64,000 bases of DNA from Bradyrhizobium sp. sBnM-33 (GTDB taxonomy: Bacteria > Pseudomonadota > Alphaproteobacteria > Rhizobiales > Xanthobacteraceae): positions 4,030,001 to 4,094,000 of the forward strand of contig NZ_CP136624.1 in NCBI RefSeq assembly GCF_032917945.1, in the 5' to 3' direction. Within the stretch, counting starts at the first letter, position 1. Every line of letters begins with the position of its first letter. The position numbers and the translations under genes were made by a program. Positions 8,075 to 17,699 of this stretch are shown piece after piece. Below the pieces are notes generated by a model. That model was not told where the DNA came from. It made no database searches and worked only from the letters and a program-made list of their open reading frames with translations.

Positions 8075-9181
8075 ATGCGGATCTTACACGTTCTTAATGA
8101 GGTGGTTGACACGGGGAACGGTATTGTCAACGCAACCGTTGATCTCGCCTGTACTCAAGCATCGAGCGGCAACGATGTCTGGGTTATCAGCTCCGGCGGG
8201 GGGTATGTCGAGTTTCTTGCTAGGCATAACGTTCGCCATGTCCTAATAAATTTACGTCCTAGGTCAGTGCTGGACATCTTGCGCGATTTGCCTCGGCTAA
8301 AAACTAGATTAAATGAAATTCAGCCCGACATAGTACATGCGCACATGATGACAGGCGCCGTGCTGATGCGTTTAGGCAGGACCGTCGGAGGCTTCGGAAA
8401 TTATGGATTGGTCACCACCATTCATAACGAATGGCGCCTTTCATCACATCTAATGCGAGTAGGCGATCGGATAATAGTCTTATCTAGAAACGCAAAGTTG
8501 ACATTCCGTCAGCGCGGCTTTGCCGAGCATAAGTTGTGTGTTGTGTCGCACGGCATATTGAACTCGCCTCGCCGCATGGGCGAATTTCAAGCCAACGACG
8601 AAACGCAAACACTGCGAAATGCTGCGCCTCTCATTATTACCGTGGCGGGTATGTATGTGCGAAAAGGCATTGGCGACCTAATCCAGGCTTTTGGACAGAT
8701 TGCCGGTGAGTTTCCGAGTGCAGGCCTACTCGTCGTTGGTTGGGGTCCAGCGCAAACACAATTCGAAGAACAAAGCAAATTTGTCGAAGGATCAAGCCGT
8801 ATCAAATTCAAAGGCTTTGTCGCAAACCCCCGTGTGTTGCTGCGTCAAGCTGCCATTTTCGTCCTTGCATCCCACACAGAGTCGTTCCCTTTGGCGATAG
8901 CCGAAGCCCGTGAGGCGGGCTGTGCCGTTATCGGAACAATGGTAGGTGGAGTGCCTGAACTTCTCGAAGACGGCAATGCCGGCCTCTTAATTCCGCCGTC
9001 CGACGTAGAAGCATTGGCGACGGCGCTTCGGCGCTTACTTAGGGATCCACAAGAACTTATTCGCTGGCAGCTTGCTGCAAGCGCGAATATGGGCTGGCTG
9101 TCCTGTGCGCGGATGGAAAAGGATACGATGGACGTGTACCTCTCTTTGCTTCGTGAAATGGACGCAAATAATGTTGGCTAG
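8075..9181 (+). CDS. Family-4 glycosyltransferase
   Basis: 368 residues with the two-Rossmann GT-B layout. The N-terminal acceptor half begins MRILHVLNEV and carries PDIVHAHMM (84-92). The C-terminal donor half holds LIITVAGMYVRKGIGDLIQA (186-205) and the EX7E catalytic/donor motif ESFPLAIAE (Glu269, Glu277), followed by GGVPELLEDGNAGLL. GT4 enzymes transfer a sugar from a nucleotide donor with retention. A soluble or peripheral cytoplasmic position is expected. The neighbour on the opposite strand is a GINT1-like protein, and galE is 2 kb away, fitting glycan assembly. Base composition is lower in GC than the catabolic genes to the right. Confidence 0.9.
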   Translation: MRILHVLNEVVDTGNGIVNATVDLACTQASSGNDVWVISSGGGYVEFLARHNVRHVLINLRPRSVLDILRDLPRLKTRLNEIQPDIVHAHMMTGAVLMRLGRTVGGFGNYGLVTTIHNEWRLSSHLMRVGDRIIVLSRNAKLTFRQRGFAEHKLCVVSHGILNSPRRMGEFQANDETQTLRNAAPLIITVAGMYVRKGIGDLIQAFGQIAGEFPSAGLLVVGWGPAQTQFEEQSKFVEGSSRIKFKGFVANPRVLLRQAAIFVLASHTESFPLAIAEAREAGCAVIGTMVGGVPELLEDGNAGLLIPPSDVEALATALRRLLRDPQELIRWQLAASANMGWLSCARMEKDTMDVYLSLLREMDANNVG

Positions 9182-9213
9182 CGCAACCTTCGGCTGTGGG
9201 GTCGCAAGATCGA

Positions 9214-10095
9214 CTAGCCCCAACGCAAGACGTTAGCGGAGCCGTCAATGAATTCAAATCCGCCTGCCTGAGTTAGCGTATGCAAACGCCGGCCAGGCCA
9301 TTCTCGGCATGGCGCAATTACGTTTCTTACTACTTGTTGATAGTGGCAATTATCAAGTTGGGTGATCTCGGCGAGCCCAACTGCTGCGCCATAGTGCTGA
9401 CTGCAATCCTGCACCGGTCGCCATAAATGACCATTACGCTTTACGATCGCTCCAGCCGACCTTGCGCATTGCGGGTCACGCAAAACGGGATTCTTTTGGT
9501 GGGGAAGCCATGGTCCAAATATTTTGGGCGCGGAGAATATGTGCAAATCTGAAGAAGCATGCGTCGATGTCTCAATGGTTGTGAAAAGCCAATAGCGTCC
9601 CTCATGCAACAGGACCGTCGCGTCGTTTGCGGGTACATTGCGAAGTAGTGTGGCCTCCTTCACCCATTTGCTCGGAAATGGATCAGCGCGGTAAATCGCA
9701 ACTTCTCGATTGGCCGAGCTTTCCGGAATCATCCAGACTTCGCCGTCTATTTCCATCACAAAGGGATAGGAGAGATGCCACTGCTCCTCAAGGACCGGCT
9801 GCAACGGACCCAGGGGGCCTTTTGAACCAAATTCGACAGCCGATATAATGCCTTTTTGGCGGTTGTGGTCGAAATCCTCCACAAATAATACAACACGGCC
9901 ATGGTGTTCAATTGCCATCGGATCAGCAAAGAAACGAGTGCGAGGGTCCGGCAAGTAATTCCAGTGTGTTGCTTGCAATGACTGCGCGTCCCAGAGATCG
10001 GGCCCGGTCAGACTTCGCCAACCAACCCGCCAATGAGGCGATCGAAAGATCCTGGCATAGATGTGTTCTGCTAAAAATTGACGTAGGTTAGACAT
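9214..10095 (-). CDS. GINT1-like beta-propeller domain protein
   Basis: 293 residues. The pattern RFFADPMAIEHHGRVVLFVE, then KGIISAVEFG, LSYPFVMEIDGEVWMIPESS, and later GHLWRPVQDCSQHYGAAV is typical of the domain found at the N-terminus of plant glucosamine inositolphosphorylceramide transferases. In bacteria the domain is often next to glycosyltransferases and formyltransferases. It resembles five-bladed propellers of GH32/GH43 type. The true reaction of bacterial stand-alone versions is unknown to me. It converges on the family-4 glycosyltransferase with a 32-bp gap. Start chosen at ATG 10095. Confidence 0.75.
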   Translation of the reverse strand: MSNLRQFLAEHIYARIFRSPHWRVGWRSLTGPDLWDAQSLQATHWNYLPDPRTRFFADPMAIEHHGRVVLFVEDFDHNRQKGIISAVEFGSKGPLGPLQPVLEEQWHLSYPFVMEIDGEVWMIPESSANREVAIYRADPFPSKWVKEATLLRNVPANDATVLLHEGRYWLFTTIETSTHASSDLHIFSAPKIFGPWLPHQKNPVLRDPQCARSAGAIVKRNGHLWRPVQDCSQHYGAAVGLAEITQLDNCHYQQVVRNVIAPCREWPGRRLHTLTQAGGFEFIDGSANVLRWG

Positions 10096-10600
10096 TTGAT
10101 CCGCGATCTAAACGATGCCAGAGTTAATTGTTAAGGTCGGCAGAACGTGGTCTCGCGTAAGCCCGCAAATCACGGCCTTGCGCGATCAGCTTACGAATTG
10201 ATCCACGCAGAGATTATCTCGTCAGCGTGGATTCTGTCTATTGCTTGGGTTGTTCTACCAATCTGTTTCCGCCCCAAATAAGAAAAGCTTTTGAGGCAAA
10301 TACAGGCCGGCTGCATCTCCTTTGCCATAGGGCGGGCCACCGCCAACTCAGCATAGCGCCTAGTCGCAAGGTACGTCGCCAGCGGGGAAGCGTCACTGCG
10401 AAAAGTGTAGATTTCGGGACGCCGTAACACGCAATCTCCTTCGGGACCCTTTAGAAATACTCTTTGGCCAGTTTGCCATGCGTTCGTTGGTGAAGTTCTC
10501 ACGGATGAAGGGCCTTTCGGCACTAATCCGACCGATATTTGTCGATGCGCGGTAGACGGTTCGATGACGCCTAGCGCAAAATGACCTAAAACCCTGGCGC
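10096..10600. other. No supported gene
   Basis: A minus-strand frame (10191-10622, 143 codons) is open but has no family resemblance. Its 5' end runs into the antisense of the IS630 remnant. I see no promoter, repeat or RNA gene here. Confidence 0.4.
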
Positions 10601-10604
10601 AAAC

Positions 10605-11224
10605 CCATGTGGTGCATTCCACAGGTCGATCGCGAATACGTCGCCCGCATGGAGGACGTGATTGATCGCTATGCCGAGGCGCCCGACAAGCGGCCGGTCG
10701 TGTGCTTCTAGGAAAGTCCGGTGCAACTCATCGGCCAATTCCGGCCAGGCCGGGCTGGCTCGAACGTTACGATTAACAGTATCGTCAAGAATGGCGTGCA
10801 TCGTCCCTGACGCAAGGTCATGCTCACTGAGCGGCGGACGGCAAAAGAATATGCCAAATGAAAGACTATGCCAAATGCATGCGTGACCTCGTTGACATCC
10901 ACTATCCCAATGCCGAGACCATCCGGATCGTGCAGGCACTCCGCGGCGCCATGTATCAGACGTTTCCGCCCGCCGAAGCCAGGCGAATCTTGCGGGCGGA
11001 TCGAGCTCCACTACACCCGCAAGCACGCAAGCTGGCTACCCAACATGGTTGAGATCGATATCGGCGTCTCGCGGGAACAGTGTCTCGCTGGCAGGATCCA
11101 CGACCCCAAGCGACTGCGCCGCGAAACCACCGATTGGGAACGACAGAGAAATGCTGCACGCTCCTACATCAAATGGCCGCGCAAAATGGGAAGAGCCTAC
11201 CCAGACACTTCCAAAGAGTCATAA
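10605..11224 (+). pseudogene. IS630-family transposase, degenerate 3' part
   Basis: Successive frames give VDREYVARMEDVIDRYAEAP, then RPVVCF followed by a stop where the family has a conserved Asp-Glu (CFDESP), then RRTAKEYA, DYAKCMRDLVDIHYP, FPPAEARRILR, HASWLPNMVEIDIGVSR, PKRLRRETTDWERQRNAA, and MGRAYPDTSKES before a stop at 11224. This is the DDE domain of an IS630-type transposase with nonsense changes, frameshifts and a small deletion before MGRAYP. The N-terminal helix-turn-helix half is absent. Confidence 0.8.
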
Positions 11225-11257
11225 TCACTGTGCAGAGGTACTAGCAAGGGGACGAGT

Positions 11258-12232
11258 TCAGACCCTACACGATTTTTCCCATGCCAGAGCGTGCGATACA
11301 ATAGTTGGAAGGTCGTTCAACTCCGGTTTCCATCCAAGCCGTACTAACCCATCGTTGTTGGCAATGAGCGACGCCGGGTCACCTGCCCGGCGCGGCCCTT
11401 GATGAACTTCAAAGTCAACGCCGGTTATACTTCTAACCGCGGCAATGACTTCTTTAACGGAATAACCCCGGCCATACCCGCAGTTGAGGAGTTGCGACTC
11501 TCCGCCACGACGCAGGTGATCGAGCGCAATCAAGTGAGCATTTGCCAAGTCAGAGATGTGCACATAATCTCGAACGCAAGTTCCATCGGGCGTTGCATAA
11601 TCATTCCCGAAGATTTTCATGTGAGGCTGTCGGCCTAGCGCTGTTTCGATGGCTACTTTAATTAGGTGGGTAGCATTGGAAGTCGATTGGCCGTGACGAC
11701 AAATGGGGTCAGCCCCTGCAACATTGAAATAACGCAGAATAACATAATTTAGATCATAAGCGGCCGCTGTGTCTCGAAGTATATATTCCGACATCAGCTT
11801 TGACATTCCATAGGGTGACAGCGGCGAAGGGGAGGCCTGTTCATTCACGGTTAAAGAATTTGGATTGCCATAAACCGCTGCTGTCGATGAAAAAACGAAA
11901 TGCCTGATCTTTCCCGTAACTGCCGCCTCCAATAATGCCCGCGTTTTAACGGTATTGTTTAGATAGTATGCAAGCGGATCGACCATCGACTCCGGCACCA
12001 CGAGCTTTGCTGCAAAGTGTAGGATCGAGTCGATGGCGTGGGCCTCAAAAATGCGGAGCATCAACTCGGTGTCTCCAACATCGCCAAGATAAAACGGAAC
12101 GTTTGGTGGGACTGCACGCCGATTACCCGTTGAAAGATCATCCAAGACTACGGGAATCTCACCGCGATCGACAAAGCTGAGGACGGTCTGTCCACCAATG
12201 TAACCAGCACCGCCCGTAATGAGTATCGTCAT
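11258..12232 (-). CDS. galE: UDP-glucose 4-epimerase
   Basis: 324 residues, normal length. It interconverts UDP-glucose and UDP-galactose through a bound NAD. The NAD-binding glycine motif is GGAGYIGG (7-14). The extended-SDR catalytic residues are in FSSTAAVYG (114-122) and Tyr141-x3-Lys145 (YGMSK). NVAGADP and CVRDYVHISDLANAH are epimerase signatures. The end (LGWKPELNDLPTIVSHALAWEK) matches the family. It is cytoplasmic and supplies precursors for surface polysaccharide. It is the only nucleotide-sugar enzyme in the window and lies close to glycan-type genes. Confidence 0.93.
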   Translation of the reverse strand: MTILITGGAGYIGGQTVLSFVDRGEIPVVLDDLSTGNRRAVPPNVPFYLGDVGDTELMLRIFEAHAIDSILHFAAKLVVPESMVDPLAYYLNNTVKTRALLEAAVTGKIRHFVFSSTAAVYGNPNSLTVNEQASPSPLSPYGMSKLMSEYILRDTAAAYDLNYVILRYFNVAGADPICRHGQSTSNATHLIKVAIETALGRQPHMKIFGNDYATPDGTCVRDYVHISDLANAHLIALDHLRRGGESQLLNCGYGRGYSVKEVIAAVRSITGVDFEVHQGPRRAGDPASLIANNDGLVRLGWKPELNDLPTIVSHALAWEKSCRV

Positions 12233-12239
12233 CTAAGCT

Positions 12240-12446
12240 TCATGATGTTGGCAAAATTGTTCGGAGTAGTTGCGGTCCTACAAAGGATCTTAGCAGACCG
12301 CCTGTCGGTTCTGTTTGCGAAAGCTTTGCTGCAGCCTCATTGAATTTGTTTCGGTCGCGGCCTAGCTGGCGCATCAATCCCCAGGCCTGGTCAGTCGAGA
12401 TGTCATGCTTCCGGGCAAAGTAGCCGACGTCATCGGGTGCGTCCAT
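12240..12446 (-). CDS. DUF3606-type small protein, N-terminus shortened
   Basis: 68 residues from ATG at 12446. The core DVGYFARKHDISTDQAWGLM and LGRDRNKFNEAAAKL is that of DUF3606, small proteins of unknown function usually about 60 residues long. Family members normally have about 12 more residues before this core, and the C-terminal tail here is longer than usual. It may be a displaced fragment. It begins 8 bases after the start of galE, on the same strand and upstream of it. Confidence 0.55.
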   Translation of the reverse strand: MDAPDDVGYFARKHDISTDQAWGLMRQLGRDRNKFNEAAAKLSQTEPTGGLLRSFVGPQLLRTILPTS

Positions 12447-12855
12447 GGCGCCGTTGAAAAGCTCCTGCTTCTTGCAAGAAACGGCAGCGCAGGGCTGGCT
12501 CGTCGGGGGCCGCCCTGTCCTCGCGACCGTCTCGGACGCCAAATTAGCGTACCGGGAAAAATGGCAGTACCGGTGTGTTACCTGGAAGCTATTGCAAATT
12601 AAAAAAATGGACAGGGCCTCTGTCCCAATCGCCCGCAACTTTGACCCGCGAGAGTCGTTGTCACGAACAGCAAATTTCGGGAGATGGCAAAGCCACAAGC
12701 AACCGTGACCGCGAACCGCTCCAGCTGGCGAGTTGGCGAGCCTCCGCTTGAGCTGCGCCGACTCCATATAATTTGGCGGCGGAGTGCGCGGCTTAGCTGA
12801 CATTCGAAGCGAAGCGGCCGCCAACTGACAGCGGCCTACTTCTTCTGATCTCCGA

Positions 12856-13469
12856 GCAGATTTCTTGGGCGGCAAGCAACTCCGCGCCGAGTGGATGGAC
12901 GTAATGGCGCTCGATGAGCGCCTTACCAACACGGCTTTCCGTGTCGTGGGTGTCGGTGGCAGCCACTTCAATCGTCATACCGGCTCGACCTTTCTGACTG
13001 TCTAGACCATCGCGCGCGTGATGGCGGGTCCTAGCGGACTGTCTGGGCCGCCTTCAAGGAACTTGAGGCGCTTGGGTACCCGATCGTGAAGCGCCGGGAG
13101 TTCGGAACCATAACTCGGAAGACGGCTCGGGGCGAAATCTCGGTGATGGCCGGTGGTAAGGGAGTGGCAAACACTTATCTGCCGGCGTTCGAAAGGTCGC
13201 AAGTGGCTGAGACCAACAGCGGCCTAAAACTCGCAACCCGTTGCGACGTTTTGTGGGAGCAAAGGTCGCAAAAAGCTGCACCAAAGGTCGCAATGGATTG
13301 CGACCCTACCCTTACTCCTTCTTCGAAGCAGAACCCTTCGTGCGCGCGAGAGCCGAGCAGCGCAAATGCACTCGGCCCTCTCGCCGCGATCATCGCCCAC
13401 GAGATAGGAGAGCCGGCGTTCATGGCCTGGTTTAGCTCGGCAATGATTGAATCCGACGCGCCGGGCTGA
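12856..13469 (+). pseudogene. Helix-turn-helix initiator-like protein, degenerate
   Basis: Frames joined in order read LRAEWMDVMALDERLTNTAF, HFNRHTGSTFLTV, a stop at about 13003, TIARVM, then after a frameshift RTVWAAFKELEALGYPIVKR (winged helix-turn-helix), then GGKGVANTYLPAFERSQ. Near the end LAAIIAHEIGEPAFMAWFSS resembles the DnaA N-terminal domain fold. The order DNA-binding domain plus DnaA-N-like tail is seen in replication-related proteins of integrated elements. The gene carries AAAGGTCGCAA three times inside its coding region. It is inactivated by a stop and a frameshift. The function is inferred. Confidence 0.5.
13192..13305 (+). repeat. Three AAAGGTCGCAA direct repeats with palindromes
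   Basis: Exact 11-mers at 13192-13202, 13261-13271 and 13283-13293. Two perfect inverted repeats are interleaved: TCGCAAC-CC-GTTGCGA (13231-13246) and GGTCGCAA-TGGA-TTGCGACC (13286-13305). This cluster of six half sites in 114 bases looks like iterons or a regulatory array. It lies inside the initiator-like pseudogene. Confidence 0.7.
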
Positions 13470-14084
13470 CCGGCGGTGGCCCCCGCTCAACCTGGTTGAC
13501 CTAGTGGTGAGCGATGTCGACAGCGCCAATGTAACGGCGACCCTGACGCTGCAGCAGGAAACCGGCGACACTCGAATTCCAAAAATGTGTCATTACACAA
13601 GTTCCGGTACAAGCACGTATGAGGCCAGCCTCATGTGGCCTTGATCGAGGTCGGCGCACCCTCCGGGATCTTCGCGCCAAAGAACTTGCCGGGTCGTAGG
13701 ACATTGCGCTCTCGAACCGTTGCCAGCGTCTTTTCAGCTGATGTTTTCTTCGTTGGCCAAGTCACGTCAATAACACTCGCGCGCCCCGTCCTCGAACCCT
13801 CCACCTGGGGAAACGAACAGATACAAAGTCCTTGGCACAGAGCAGAGAGTAAGTCTAAATTCTCCTTTTTGATTAGATCTTTCCGGTGTGACATGAATTA
13901 TTGCAGATGAAAGACGAAGTCTGTTAGCGTTCTATGAAAACGTCTGTCAGCAATCGGCTTAGACACCGGAAGACGATACCGGTTCGTTGGCGATGGTGTC
14001 AGCGCCTATGCGGGAGATACTTCGCGATGAAATGGACAAACGTCGGCTAAGGTTCACGCCGATTGAATGGCCGAATGTCCGCGC
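13470..14084. other. No confident gene
   Basis: A minus-strand frame at 13631-13894 (87 codons, ending PGKFFGAKIPEGAPTSIK) is open but unrecognised and lacks a clear ribosome site. Nothing else is supported. Confidence 0.4.
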
Positions 14085-14516
14085 TCATGACGGAAATGCG
14101 ATTAGAAGTCCCGCCTCAGATTCGCGAATTGGTCGCGAAGAGTATCGATCATACCGAACAGGCATTCGGCTCGCTCGCCCAACGAGCCGAACGTAGGTCG
14201 CCGCGCTCACCGCTTCCCGCGCCCGCCACACCGACATAGCGAATGCCACCACGATCGAGATGATCCCGCCCGACGCAGCGACGCAGGCCTCTTCGACAAA
14301 CACTGCAGGCGCATAGGACATCTAAGCGTACTACCACCAGAAGAACGCGGGAGGAAGATAGACGGGAACGCCCGATGCGAGTTCAAACCAGGGTTGGCCG
14401 AGTTGGGGCTGATAGCCGAGCCGCCACGCGGTCCATTGCGTGGCGGCCCACATTGTGATCAGCACGATCGTAAAGACGACGGCAATCTGGCCCCAGAGTA
14501 TGTTTGTTGCAGACAT
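14085..14516 (-). pseudogene. TraG/VirD4-type coupling protein, N-terminal fragment
   Basis: Reads MSATNILWGQIAVVFTIVLI, TQWTAWRLGYQPQLGQPWFE and VYLPPAFFWW (first membrane segment and periplasmic loop). After a frameshift it continues with YAPAVFVEEACVAASGG, SIVVAFAMSVWRAREA and, in a further frame, SARWASEP. This is the N-terminal membrane region of the conjugative coupling ATPase. The Walker A and B ATPase part is missing. It is a trace of a conjugation system. Confidence 0.75.
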
Positions 14517-15286
14517 GGCATCGGCAGATCAGATGATTCCGCACCCCGCACACCAAACTAGTGGCACATTCCATGCCAAGCGAGAGCGTCCGCCCTTCAA
14601 TCGCAGATTCGGCGGGCTCATCGCATGCAAAGGCTCGTGAATGTATCCTATCGTATGCACCTAAAGCGGGACGCTCCTAACTCCTACGTCGAGGAAGATC
14701 CCCAGTGCTGAGGGAAATGAGGTTGATTTGCTCGGTCATATACAGATAACCAACTCTGGTTTGTGCATCCAGGAAGAGATCCAAGAATCGATCTCCTACG
14801 CACGAACACGGAAGAGATCGCGAGTGGTTGGTCCGCAGGCCGAAGCTCTCAACTGCGAGAAATCACTGCCAGCGGCCTCAAGATCGACAGTCATATCTCG
14901 CAACTTGTTCAAGCGATAGCTGTCTATTCGACAAATAATCCGCCTTCGATCTCACAAACTCCAGTATTTGCGCGATACTTGGCGATATGGGTCGAATTCG
15001 TTTGCGGCTGCTAGGCATTCTTGAGAGCCAGCCTGCCTTGGTGTTGGAGGTGCCAGACACTGGAGTCAGCACCCGCGGACGCGCTGAGGACGACTCTTCT
15101 CTAAGCTTGGACATGGCGACGAGGTTGAACGTTTTGGCGATTTGTAGAACCTACCCGGAAACCGATATTGGAGGCTGAGCCAAAGACCCAACCAGCCGCG
15201 TTGCAATCATACGATTTTCCGGAATTTGCCTGCCATGGACTATGGCAATAACAACACGATATTCCGGAAGGCCAAGACCTCAAAAC
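14517..15286. other. No supported gene
   Basis: Only short overlapping frames. TTCCGGAA-like words recur at 15217 and 15263, but I see no larger structure. Confidence 0.4.
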
Positions 15287-16836
15287 CTATTCCGGCTGCG
15301 ACGGAAAGGCGGCGGCATAGCCCGCCTCGATCTTGACGACCTCATCGTCGGTCAGTTTGGCGAACTCCTTTTCCCTGCTACGTTTGGATAGAATGCCCTC
15401 GTTGTGCCGCAAGAAGCGAAAGAGCAGATCGACCGTGCCATCAGGCATGTCGACGATCTCGGTCACGCCGCGCCTGAACGTGTCGTAAGCTTCGAGATAC
15501 TTGGTTTCAGCCGGAAGATCGGAATCGATCGTCTTTGCCACGCATTCGTATAGTAATTCGGCGTGCGGCGTAGCGTCGAAGAACCGATAATAATCCGCGG
15601 TTTCGTTGAGAACGCGGACATTTCGCTTGTCCGTCGGCTCCCATTTGATGAACGGAAGCAATCGCACGGAATAGCTTTCGAGCGTGAGGCGGTAATCGTC
15701 GATACGGTCTAAGATGGCGGCAGAGACCGGAAATGCCATGCCGGGCGGATTGAAGCCTCGCTCTGCCAAAACATGATTGATTAGATAACGGTGCAAGCGG
15801 CCGTTGCCATCCATAAACGGGTGGATGTAGACAAATCCGAAGGCAAGAATGGCAGCGGCGAGAACGGCGTCTAGCTCCTGCGCTGCCTTGCGATCGAACG
15901 CGACCAACCCCTCGATCAACGACGGCAGATCTTCGTGTTTGGCGCTGATGTGATCTGGCATAGGCATTCCCGATTCGCGATCTCGATCCCCGACGAACCC
16001 GCCCTCGTTGCGCAGCCCGAGTGGCACGAAGCGATCATCGCCGATGACGATACGTTGCAGGCGGAGCAACTCATCGAGATCAATTGGCTTACGTCCTGCC
16101 TCGCCGATGGCTCTGCCCCAGCGCTGTATGCGCTCCTGCGGCGGATGCTCACCCTCGATCTCGAAGCTTGAACGCGAGTCTTTCAGCAGCAGAAACGCGG
16201 CCGTGCGCGCCAGCACGTCGGCGGGCACGTCGGCGATAACCGCGCGTGCGCGTTCTGACAGATTGCGGCTTGTGAATTCGCACAATGCAGTCGTGCGGAA
16301 GATCATGGGGCAAAATGACGGGGTGCCGGGCAGATTGTTTTTTACGCGTTGACGTCTGGCCGTTACCCCCGACGCCGTCCATTGCAGATCGGGATCGACG
16401 ACCTCTGCGTAGGCGCCCTTCCCCGCCGGGGGCAGATCGAGTGTCTTGCCAAGCAGCCACTCGTACAGAAACCAGATCCGCCGGGCGTAAGTGCCCGTCG
16501 GCGTCGCCTTGACTAGAGCCTCGATAGGCTCCGGTCCCGTCGCCTGGAACAGAGCTTTCAGAATAAGCAGGTCGAGCCCCTCATACTTGACAGCAAATGT
16601 CAGGTGTCCGTCGAGGCTGGCCACCGGTGCGTGGCGTGGCGTGTAGATGTGCCAGCCGTCTTGCTCGTATTCCTTGTGACGGGTCCAATGGCCGAAAGCG
16701 TGCGTGGCAGCGGAACCTTCAGCCCCGGCGTGTCGATCAAGGCTGCATATCCGACCGGTATGGCTCGCTCGGGGAGGCGGGAACCATGAAAAACCGTTAC
16801 GGGCCCTGAAAAATGATAATGGTGGACGTTTCCCAT
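15287..16836 (-). pseudogene. Fic-domain protein, frameshifted near its start
   Basis: Fic enzymes usually transfer AMP from ATP to target side chains. The natural start reads MGNVHHYHFSGPVTVFHGS at 16836, then VPLPRTLSAIG. At about 16690 a one-base change moves the frame, which continues TRHKEYEQDGWHIYTPRH to 15287. The later part is complete: inhibitory helix motif SFEIEG (S-x3-E-G, class II) and the Fic core HPFMDGNGRLHRY with all catalytic residues. If the shift is real, only a truncated product beginning inside the frame could be made. If it is a sequencing error, this is an intact enzyme of about 515 residues. It directly abuts an MFS remnant. Confidence 0.8.
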
Positions 16837-16842
16837 GAAAAC

Positions 16843-17180
16843 TCATTCCTGACCACGATTCCACCGCTCTGGGACAACAAGGTAGATGACGAGCGCGCAT
16901 CCAGCTGAGACAATCGCGAGTAGCTCAAACAATGCTCGCCAGCCCAAGAAGCCGATCAGGAAATCTGCTGGCAAGGCTGCGGTGAGGGGCCCCATGCCCC
17001 CCAAAGTGACCATCAGGCCGCTGAGCAATGGAATACGTCCCCGAGGAAATCAGACAACGAGAGCTTTCATGCCAGCCGTCAAAGCCGCAGCGACGCCGAG
17101 ACCGATCAGCGCACGGCCGCCCAGGAGAAGCAAATAGTTGTCCGAGACGGCAAATAAGCCGGCGCCCAGAGGCGCTCGCG
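16843..17180 (-). pseudogene. MFS transporter fragment
   Basis: Minus strand reads LLLLGGRALIGLGVAAALTA GMKALVV, an in-frame stop, then FPRGR, LSGLMVTLGGMGPLTAALPA and LAIVSAGCALVIYLVVPERW. These are consecutive membrane segments from the middle of a major-facilitator protein, about 110 residues of a usual 400. Both ends are lost: one at the Fic gene, the other at the 183-bp repeat. Confidence 0.7.
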
Positions 17181-17355
17181 CGGTAGGGCCCCGCGGCGAG
17201 CGCTCAGGGCCAATGGGATAGCGCAACGGGGCGTCCTGTCTTGGGATGGAGGGTTTCGACAACCTCACTTAAGATAGGAGCACCCCCATGACCGACGAGG
17301 CCATGAGCCCATTGCGAGGGCGCATGATCGAAGACATGACGATCCGCAAGTTAGC
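17173..17355 (+). repeat. 183-bp direct repeat, copy A
   Basis: Aligns without gaps to 19114-19296 with about five mismatches. It contains the leader and first 22 codons of a tyrosine integrase gene. Homology ends abruptly on both sides (GTTAGC, then GCC here versus TAG in copy B). Confidence 0.9.
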
Positions 17356-17690
17356 GCCGAAGATCCAACATGACTACGTGTAGAGGGTCAAGAACTTCGC
17401 TGCGTTCCTCGGGCGGTCACCCGATATGGCGAGCTGCGAGGGACGTGCGCCGCTACCAGCTGCATCTGGCGGCGAGCGGCGTGGGTGTACCGACCATCAA
17501 CCAGACGTATCAACGCTGCGTTTCTTTTTCAGGTCACGCTCAGGCGCTACGACATCGTCGAGCACGCGCATTTCATTCACGAGCCCCGCGGGCTGCCGGT
17601 GGTGCTCAGCCCGGAGGAAGTGACGGGGCTGCTCGATGCCGCACCCCGTGGCCTAAGGTGCCGGGCTGCGCGCCACCGACCCGAGCAAAA
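17288..17690 (+). pseudogene. Tyrosine integrase, 5' half, degenerate
   Basis: Starts MTDEAMSPLRGRMIEDMTIR and runs to a stop at 17381 where the family has Gln. It continues in frame as RVKNFAAFLGRSPD, then in another frame DVRRYQLHLAASGVGVPTIN, then STLRFFF, then VTLRRYDIVEHAHFIHEPRG and LPVVLSPEEVTGLLDAAP. This is the SAM-like core-binding domain and the beginning of the catalytic domain of integrases found in IS91-like and integron-like contexts. The R-H-R-Y half is missing. At least three frameshifts and one stop are present. Confidence 0.8.
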
Positions 17691-17699
17691 AGCCCAGAG

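Noticed and set aside
12793..12978. A 61-codon minus frame
   Set aside because: It is antisense to the initiator-like pseudogene, whose plus-strand reading (LDERLTNTAF, HFNRHTGSTF) is more convincing.
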